The notes below the pieces were generated by a model. The model saw nothing but the letters and a program-made list of their open reading frames with translations. It had not been told where the DNA came from and did not search any database. Made by a program: the position numbers and the translations under genes. Positions 4,723 to 8,729 of a DNA stretch of 8,729 nucleotides are shown here, in pieces; the first letter of the stretch is position 1; each line of letters opens with the position of its first letter. This DNA comes from Roseburia sp. (GTDB taxonomy: Bacteria; Bacillota; Clostridia; Lachnospirales; Lachnospiraceae), in assembly GCA_017626625.1 (NCBI GenBank), contig JAGAIK010000513.1, positions 1 to 8,729 of the forward strand, in the 5' to 3' direction.

Positions 4723-7473
4723 TTACCTTTCTTTTTTGGTCTGCATGATAAACTGTTCGCCTCCAAATTCAAATTCTCCCTGGGAATCCACACGCAGGGG
4801 ATAGTGGAGGGTGTAATCGTTTTTTTCTAATAAATGCCGTATGATAACGTCCCCGCAGATGTCCCAGACGAACTGCCTGGATTTGCCCAAAGTGCAGCAA
4901 AGGTCAATGAGAATGTCGCAGAGGGCGTCCTCGTTGGGGCAGATTTCTTCGCAGAGGGATTTGAAATGCAGACGCATCATTTCCCGGCTGGCTGCCGCCT
5001 CCTCTTTATCGAAGCGCTGTTTATGGGAAAGTTTCTGGTAACAGGCAACGGCGGCGTCGTATTCTTTTTTCAGTTCCGCAATTTTTTTATAGTCGCTTTT
5101 GGAATAGGAAACGCCGGATTTCAAAAGCCCGGTATCAAAGGACTGCTTTTTTGCGTTGCGATTTGGGAAATCCCCGAAGGCTTCCTCAAATAACAGGCAG
5201 ACCCGGTTTACGGTACAGGGATTGGTGCCTACAGGCATAAATTTTTCATAGAAGGCTAAAAAATCCTGTTCCTCTTTTGTTTTGTGCTCTTTTTTTATCA
5301 GCTTGGATAGGGAAATTTTAAATTCCCGGATACATTTGCTGTTGGCATTTTTCTGATAGTTTCTGCATTCGGTGTTTAAGTCGGGATAAATATATTTCAT
5401 AAAATAAGGCTTTTTTTCTGCCGCGATGTTCAGGCAAAGCTCCTTAAAATGCTTTTGCTCCGCCGTTTCCTCTGGCAGCTTTTGGCAGGCGGATCTGTCA
5501 GACCAGTATCTGGGCATGGGATTTGAAACAATGCCCTTTGCCTTGTCGATGGAGGTTTGCTGATAATGCTGCCCGCATTTAATGCGGTAGTCTAGCATTC
5601 GGTATTCCTCGCTATCTTTTGGAAAAGCGGCCTGTCGTTCTATCATGGCGGTAATCCGGTTTGTGGTGGTGCCGATTTCATCGCCGAAGGCAAGTTTATT
5701 TGCGGCGACCATGTCTGCCTCGGTGGGAACAATCTTTTTTGCTTTGCGCTGGAGGCATTCGATGGTGGGGGAATTTCTGGTGTTTCTTATGATAATTTCG
5801 TTATCGGTGGTAAAAAAGGTGTCGGAATCCTTGTCTGCACCGTTCAAGGCGTCACAGGTGGTGTCGTGGGCGTTTAAAACGATTCCGGTGGTCTGGTACT
5901 GATACCAGAAATCCATGGCGGCATCATGTACGACTTTCCGGCGGCGGATGTTATTGTGGCAGGTCATGGGCGCACGGAACAGGGCGATTTCCTCCACATT
6001 TTTGTCAATCCAGTATTTATGATAAACCTCCCCGGCTTTTAAAAGTCCGGTGACGGGCAGCCCGAATACAGACTGGGCGAGGGCGTATAAATCGCCGGAC
6101 ACCACGGCGAAGTTTCCGTTTATTTTAATGGAGCCCTTTGCCGCCATGGAAATCCGTTTTTTTATCATGCGGTGCACTTTTTCTAAAACATAAGGGTCAA
6201 GGAGCATACGGGGCTCAATCATGATGGCTTTGATGAAATCGTCCCCGCCCTTGTCGGCATTTTCTTCATTTAGGAACATTCCTTTCAGAAAGACGATGGT
6301 TTTCCGGTAATCGCCCCCTAAAACATCGGAGATTTCCTCCATGGTGGGCTGGCAGAGCGCCCGCAGTTCTTCGTCCGTAAGCTCATAGGTCTGTAAAAAC
6401 TGGTAGTTGAAATTCCGCACATGCTCTAATTTCTGCGGCATGGTTTTTGCCACGGAAAACTGGTAGTGGTTTTCGTTACAGCACGCAAGGTAATGCTCTA
6501 AACTGTCATAGGAGTCCCAGAGCTTGACCATGGAGGTAGTGAGAATCACGTCGTATTCCCGGACGTCCCGCAGGGTTCCCCAGGCGTCCTCTGCGAGGTA
6601 GTTTCCATGGTTGATTTGTCTGGCAAATTCCACAAAATCGAAAGTAAAAAGCATTCCCTTCGTCCAGGCGTAGCGGGTATTGACACCGGGAATGGTGGCG
6701 TCCTCTGCATTTTCTCCGTATAAATCCCGGTAGATTCTGCGGGAGTAATCCGGCGACATAAAACCGTAGCCGTCGGAATCGCAGTATTCGATTTCGCAGT
6801 CTGACTCAAAGGTAAGTTCCGGTTCTTCGCCGCAGTCATCGCTGATTTTCAGTACATCCTCCCGGAATGTGACAAAGCAGTCTTTCACAATCAGGATACG
6901 GGGCATGGTGACGGGGGTGGAGCCGCTGCATATCAGGGCGCGGTAGGCTTCTAGTTTGGCGGGAATCAGGGGCATTTCCAGGTTTCTGCCGTTTTCCATC
7001 CGTTTGACAATCTCCTCATACAGGTCGTCGCTGAGATAGGTGATGGTGGATTTTTTGATGCCACCGTTGGTGCCTAACAGCCTGTGGTAGGTGCAGCCGT
7101 TTATTTGAAATCCTTCATTTGCCCGGTCGTAGTCCTTGTCGGAATCCATAATCATGCAGAAATAATCTTTTTGGTACTGCAGGGAGTAAAGCTCCTGGTA
7201 GAGGGCTTTGATTTTCCGTCTGTTTTCCCGGTCCGAGGGCAGTTTTTTCCGTTTTTTAATCTCTGATTTTAAGCGGGTGACTTCCTCATCGAGATTTTCT
7301 TTTCCGTTTAATTCGCAAATCCAACGGAGAAGCTGGCTGTCGTTTAACGCCACAATGTCGTTGCTGTTTTTCATGGCAGTGGAAAGGGGAAGGGTTAAAT
7401 TCCATTTTGCCTGTTTCAGGCGTTTGCTGTGTAATTTGTAAATAAATTTGTGACAGGATTGCTGTTTTGCCAT
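4723..7473 (-). CDS. Single-chain RNA polymerase-like protein of the RDR/QDE-1/YonO (two-barrel) superfamily
   Basis: This 916-residue protein starts at ATG 7473 behind AAAGGAG; an upstream in-frame ATG would overlap the small ORF. Motifs in order match cellular-type RNA-dependent RNA polymerases and their phage relatives: DGYGFMSP (234-241), TRYAWTKGML (266-275), TTSMVKLW (312-319), SGDLYALAQ (459-467), GLLKAGEVYHKYW (476-488), FRAPMTCHNNIRRR (499-512), the catalytic loop ADKDSDTFFTTDN with Asp547, Asp549 and Asp551, and SIDKAKGI (641-648). The D-x-D-x-D loop binds the catalytic magnesium ions in this superfamily. Family members in phages (SPbeta YonO, crAss gp66) are DNA-dependent polymerases for phage genes, so transcription of this element is the likely role. 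Length is similar to YonO. The glycine usual in DxDGD is Ser550 here. RNA-templated activity cannot be ruled out from sequence. Confidence 0.85.
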   Translation of the reverse strand: MAKQQSCHKFIYKLHSKRLKQAKWNLTLPLSTAMKNSNDIVALNDSQLLRWICELNGKENLDEEVTRLKSEIKKRKKLPSDRENRRKIKALYQELYSLQYQKDYFCMIMDSDKDYDRANEGFQINGCTYHRLLGTNGGIKKSTITYLSDDLYEEIVKRMENGRNLEMPLIPAKLEAYRALICSGSTPVTMPRILIVKDCFVTFREDVLKISDDCGEEPELTFESDCEIEYCDSDGYGFMSPDYSRRIYRDLYGENAEDATIPGVNTRYAWTKGMLFTFDFVEFARQINHGNYLAEDAWGTLRDVREYDVILTTSMVKLWDSYDSLEHYLACCNENHYQFSVAKTMPQKLEHVRNFNYQFLQTYELTDEELRALCQPTMEEISDVLGGDYRKTIVFLKGMFLNEENADKGGDDFIKAIMIEPRMLLDPYVLEKVHRMIKKRISMAAKGSIKINGNFAVVSGDLYALAQSVFGLPVTGLLKAGEVYHKYWIDKNVEEIALFRAPMTCHNNIRRRKVVHDAAMDFWYQYQTTGIVLNAHDTTCDALNGADKDSDTFFTTDNEIIIRNTRNSPTIECLQRKAKKIVPTEADMVAANKLAFGDEIGTTTNRITAMIERQAAFPKDSEEYRMLDYRIKCGQHYQQTSIDKAKGIVSNPMPRYWSDRSACQKLPEETAEQKHFKELCLNIAAEKKPYFMKYIYPDLNTECRNYQKNANSKCIREFKISLSKLIKKEHKTKEEQDFLAFYEKFMPVGTNPCTVNRVCLLFEEAFGDFPNRNAKKQSFDTGLLKSGVSYSKSDYKKIAELKKEYDAAVACYQKLSHKQRFDKEEAAASREMMRLHFKSLCEEICPNEDALCDILIDLCCTLGKSRQFVWDICGDVIIRHLLEKNDYTLHYPLRVDSQGEFEFGGEQFIMQTKKER

Positions 7474-7478
7474 GGTTT

Positions 7479-7658
7479 CTACTGCTCCTTTCTGTTGTCT
7501 CTTGAGACGGCGTTGCGTCTGCACTGTTCGTCAAAGGCAAGGTCGCACAGGATTCTTGTCGCAATGTTTCTTGTACCTTCATAATCGGTGTTGAAATCGG
7601 AGGGATAGATTTTTCCCCCGTAGGTTCTGTTTGTGGAAAGCAATGTTGTTTTTATCAT
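7479..7658 (-). CDS. 59-aa protein of unknown function, first gene of the polymerase operon
   Basis: The frame from ATG 7658 to TAG 7479 encodes a polar 59-residue protein starting MIKTTLLSTNRTYGGKIYP and ending in a charged tail (NAVSRDNRKEQ). It has AAAGGAG about 9 bases before its start, and its own last codons contain the ribosome binding site of the polymerase, whose ATG follows 5 bases after the stop. The tight spacing and well-placed site support a real, translationally coupled gene. Two cysteines (38 and 46) are present; no domain is recognised. It could be a small polymerase-associated factor or simply a coupling leader peptide. Confidence 0.6.
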   Translation of the reverse strand: MIKTTLLSTNRTYGGKIYPSDFNTDYEGTRNIATRILCDLAFDEQCRRNAVSRDNRKEQ

Positions 7659-7748
7659 GAGCTGTAATCTCCTTTTATCAAAAATTTGTGGGATAAAATG
7701 TTTGTTACAACTCTTATTTCTCCGTTTGATTTTGAAATTTACTAAAAA

Positions 7749-7762
7749 CGAACACAGGTTCG
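7749..7762. promoter_or_regulatory. LexA (SOS) box, upstream operator
   Basis: CGAACACAGGTTCG matches the Bacillus/Clostridium LexA operator (CGAAC-N4-GTTCG), with symmetric outer bases. It lies 8 bases upstream of the -35 box of the rightward promoter. The surrounding 20 bases (7743-7762) recur with two mismatches at 7803-7822, exactly 60 bases away. Confidence 0.85.
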
Positions 7763-7770
7763 AAAAAATA

Positions 7771-7799
7771 TTGACAAACAGAGTTAGAAGTATTATACT
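7771..7799 (+). promoter_or_regulatory. Sigma-A type promoter for the sigma-like/DUF262 operon
   Basis: TTGACA (7771-7776, perfect -35) is separated by 17 bases from TATACT (7794-7799, one mismatch from TATAAT). The predicted start near 7806 falls at the edge of the downstream LexA box, so LexA binding should block initiation. The leader to the ATG at 7856 is about 50 bases. Confidence 0.88.
7792..7797 (-). promoter_or_regulatory. Possible minus-strand -10 box overlapping the plus-strand -10 (divergent promoter)
   Basis: The segment 7788-7800 is nearly palindromic (AAGTATTATACTT), so the minus strand reads a perfect TATAAT at 7797-7792. No good TTGACA-like -35 stands 16-18 bases upstream; that position is taken by the downstream LexA box. 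If used, it would start the polymerase operon with a leader of roughly 125 bases and make both arms LexA-controlled. Confidence 0.4.
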
Positions 7800-7808
7800 T
7801 TGTAAAAA

Positions 7809-7822
7809 CGAACATAAGTTCG
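7809..7822. promoter_or_regulatory. LexA (SOS) box, operator at the transcription start
   Basis: CGAACATAAGTTCG fits the Bacillus/Clostridium LexA consensus. It lies 9 bases downstream of the rightward -10 box and therefore covers the expected start site. Together with the upstream copy it brackets the promoter. Confidence 0.9.
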
Positions 7823-7855
7823 CAATTCTGTAAGTAATGAAAAGGGGATAATACT

Positions 7856-8416
7856 ATGGAAACAGAACGGTTTTTGGCAGACTATTATGAAAATGATGCG
7901 GAAAAGCTTCGCGGCATGGTAGACCGGATTTTGCTCCGGTTCGGGGGCATCTCGGAGATGGACAGAGATGATTTCTACTCCGTGGCAAATGAGGTGATGG
8001 CGCAAATTTATGTCTCCTTTGATGCTTCCCGGAGTCCCGACGGCTACGTGTATTCCTGCCTTTTAAAAAGGATGAAAACGGAGATGACAAGAAGGAACAG
8101 GGAGAAGCGGCGGGCGGAACAGACTGCCGTTTCCCTGGATACGCCTGTGGGGGAAGAGAGTACTATGACCGTGGGGGATACCCTGGTGTCAGAGTTTGAT
8201 TTGTACCGGGAGGTTTTTCGGGAGGACGAGCAAATGGGAGCTAAGGCGAAGGCATATTTAGACAGGCTTTCTAAGACGCAGCGCAGGATAGCGGTGTTTT
8301 TAGCGGAGGGCTATAAACCGGTGGAGATTCAGAACATGCTGCACATGAAGCCCGGAGAATATAGCAGTCAGATGGCGGCATTGCACGCTTATGAAAATAT
8401 AAAGATACTATTGTAA
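7856..8416 (+). CDS. Sigma-70 family RNA polymerase sigma factor, small
   Basis: This 186-residue protein starts at ATG 7856 behind AAAAGGGG. Residues about 12-88 have the pattern of sigma region 2: acidic helices, FYSVANEVMAQIYVSFDASR, then PDGYVYSCLLKRMKTEMTRR with a basic end. A linker with SLDTPVGEE and VGDTL (93-110), seen in many sigma-70 proteins, leads to a region 4-like helix-turn-helix (about 138-176): LSKTQRRIAVFLAEGYKPVEIQNML. It lies under a near-consensus promoter bracketed by two LexA boxes and is followed by a DUF262-like gene. It probably directs the host polymerase to element promoters after DNA damage; partnership with the single-chain polymerase is possible but unproven. 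The length is short but complete. Confidence 0.8.
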   Translation: METERFLADYYENDAEKLRGMVDRILLRFGGISEMDRDDFYSVANEVMAQIYVSFDASRSPDGYVYSCLLKRMKTEMTRRNREKRRAEQTAVSLDTPVGEESTMTVGDTLVSEFDLYREVFREDEQMGAKAKAYLDRLSKTQRRIAVFLAEGYKPVEIQNMLHMKPGEYSSQMAALHAYENIKILL

Positions 8417-8454
8417 CTATTTACCGGTGTACCAGAACGAGGGGAGGGAACAGC

Positions 8455-8729
8455 ATGGCAAGGAAGCCGAGACGGCAGACTTATCCATTGGAGACTTATC
8501 TGAAAAAAATGGCAAACGAAAGCATACGCTCTGACCAGGACGTGCAGAGATTATCCGGTCAGTGGGACAATAACATGGTGAATGAACTGATGGTTACGGT
8601 GTTAAAGGACGACTATATTCCGCCCATTATTTTAGGGGAGGAACAGAGGGAAGACACCACCCAGCTCTGGATTATCGAGGGCTTGCAGAGAAGCACCTCC
8701 CTGTCCAGATTCCGCTATGGGAATTATAA
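8455..8729 (+). CDS. DUF262/ParB-like protein, N-terminal part (cut by window edge)
   Basis: The frame opens at ATG 8455 behind GGGGAGGG, 38 bases after the sigma-like gene, and continues for 91 codons to the window end. The N-terminus is basic (MARKPRRQTYPLE). Residues 54-82 follow the DUF262/ParB-like pattern: YIPPIILGEE, then LWIIEGLQRSTSL. Where DUF262 (the GmrSD N-terminal domain family) usually has DGQQR, this protein has EGLQR (75-79). ParB-like folds of this kind bind and hydrolyse nucleotides or cleave DNA; in the GmrSD family they take part in DNA restriction. Its place in the SOS-induced operon with a sigma factor suggests a regulatory or DNA-handling role early in induction, which is inference. 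The C-terminal domain is not visible. Confidence 0.65.
   Translation, partial: MARKPRRQTYPLETYLKKMANESIRSDQDVQRLSGQWDNNMVNELMVTVLKDDYIPPIILGEEQREDTTQLWIIEGLQRSTSLSRFRYGNY

Noticed and set aside
4834..5193. A 119-codon plus-strand frame opposite the polymerase gene
   Set aside because: It lies antisense to the well-supported polymerase gene, has no ribosome binding site, and is explained by codon bias of the other strand.
7286..7582. A 98-codon minus-strand frame overlapping the 59-aa ORF and the start of the polymerase
   Set aside because: It is out of frame with both genes, which have good ribosome binding sites and motif support.
7673..7698. TTTTATC/GATAAAA inverted repeat covering the ribosome binding site of the 59-aa ORF
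   Set aside because: The 7-bp stem is nearly all A/T and too weak to claim as a riboswitch or translational switch.
7633..7833. A 66-codon plus-strand frame across the divergent control region
   Set aside because: It has no ribosome binding site, overlaps the promoter, and its repeated KNEH segments are simply the two LexA boxes read as codons.
1..8729. CRISPR array, diversity-generating retroelement, tRNA, insertion sequence or attachment site
   Set aside because: No spaced direct repeats, reverse transcriptase, template/variable repeat pair, cloverleaf, transposase or integrase was seen on either strand.

Overview
The window looks like part of a temperate phage, or an SOS-inducible phage-tail-like element, in a low-to-mid GC Bacillota host. 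A gut clostridium of the Lachnospiraceae type is my best guess. The grounds are strong AGGAGG-type ribosome binding sites, Bacillus/Clostridium-type LexA boxes (GAAC-N4-GTTC), a clostridial-style amidase with an SH3 domain, and an A118-like holin. Host assignment is inference. No capsid, portal, integrase or tRNA gene falls inside the window, so prophage and tail-like bacteriocin cannot be told apart here.

Layout. Two gene blocks diverge from a control region at 7659-7855. Rightward lie a small sigma-70-family factor (7856-8416) and a DUF262/ParB-like protein cut by the window end (8455 onward). Leftward, tightly packed, lie a 59-aa unknown ORF (7479-7658), a 916-aa single-chain RNA polymerase-like protein (4723-7473) and a 255-aa protein with a C-terminal zinc ribbon (3948-4715), ending at a strong terminator (3891-3930). 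Further left on the minus strand is a structural and lysis block: a 298-aa probable tail gene (2804-3700), a probable tail tube protein (2015-2746) with a strong terminator behind it, an A118-like holin (1687-1953), an amidase (882-1667), a one-membrane-helix lysis-type protein (443-865), a 15-bp inverted repeat (366-411), and the first 108 residues of a tape measure protein (1-324).

The standout gene is the 916-aa protein. Its order of motifs (DGxGF, RY-x4-KG, SMxKLW, SGDLYAL, FRAPMT-x3-NIR, D-x-D-x-D, ID-x2-KG) matches the two-barrel polymerase superfamily that contains eukaryotic RNA-dependent RNA polymerases (RDR/QDE-1), SPbeta YonO and crAss-phage gp66. In phages these monomeric enzymes transcribe phage DNA. 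The likely reading is that DNA damage relieves LexA repression at the central divergent promoter, which turns on both the sigma-like factor and the dedicated polymerase. That polymerase may then express the tail and lysis genes, whose leader lacks a convincing sigma-A promoter and is shielded by two terminator-like hairpins. The regulatory chain is inference; the motifs, operators and promoter are read directly from the sequence.
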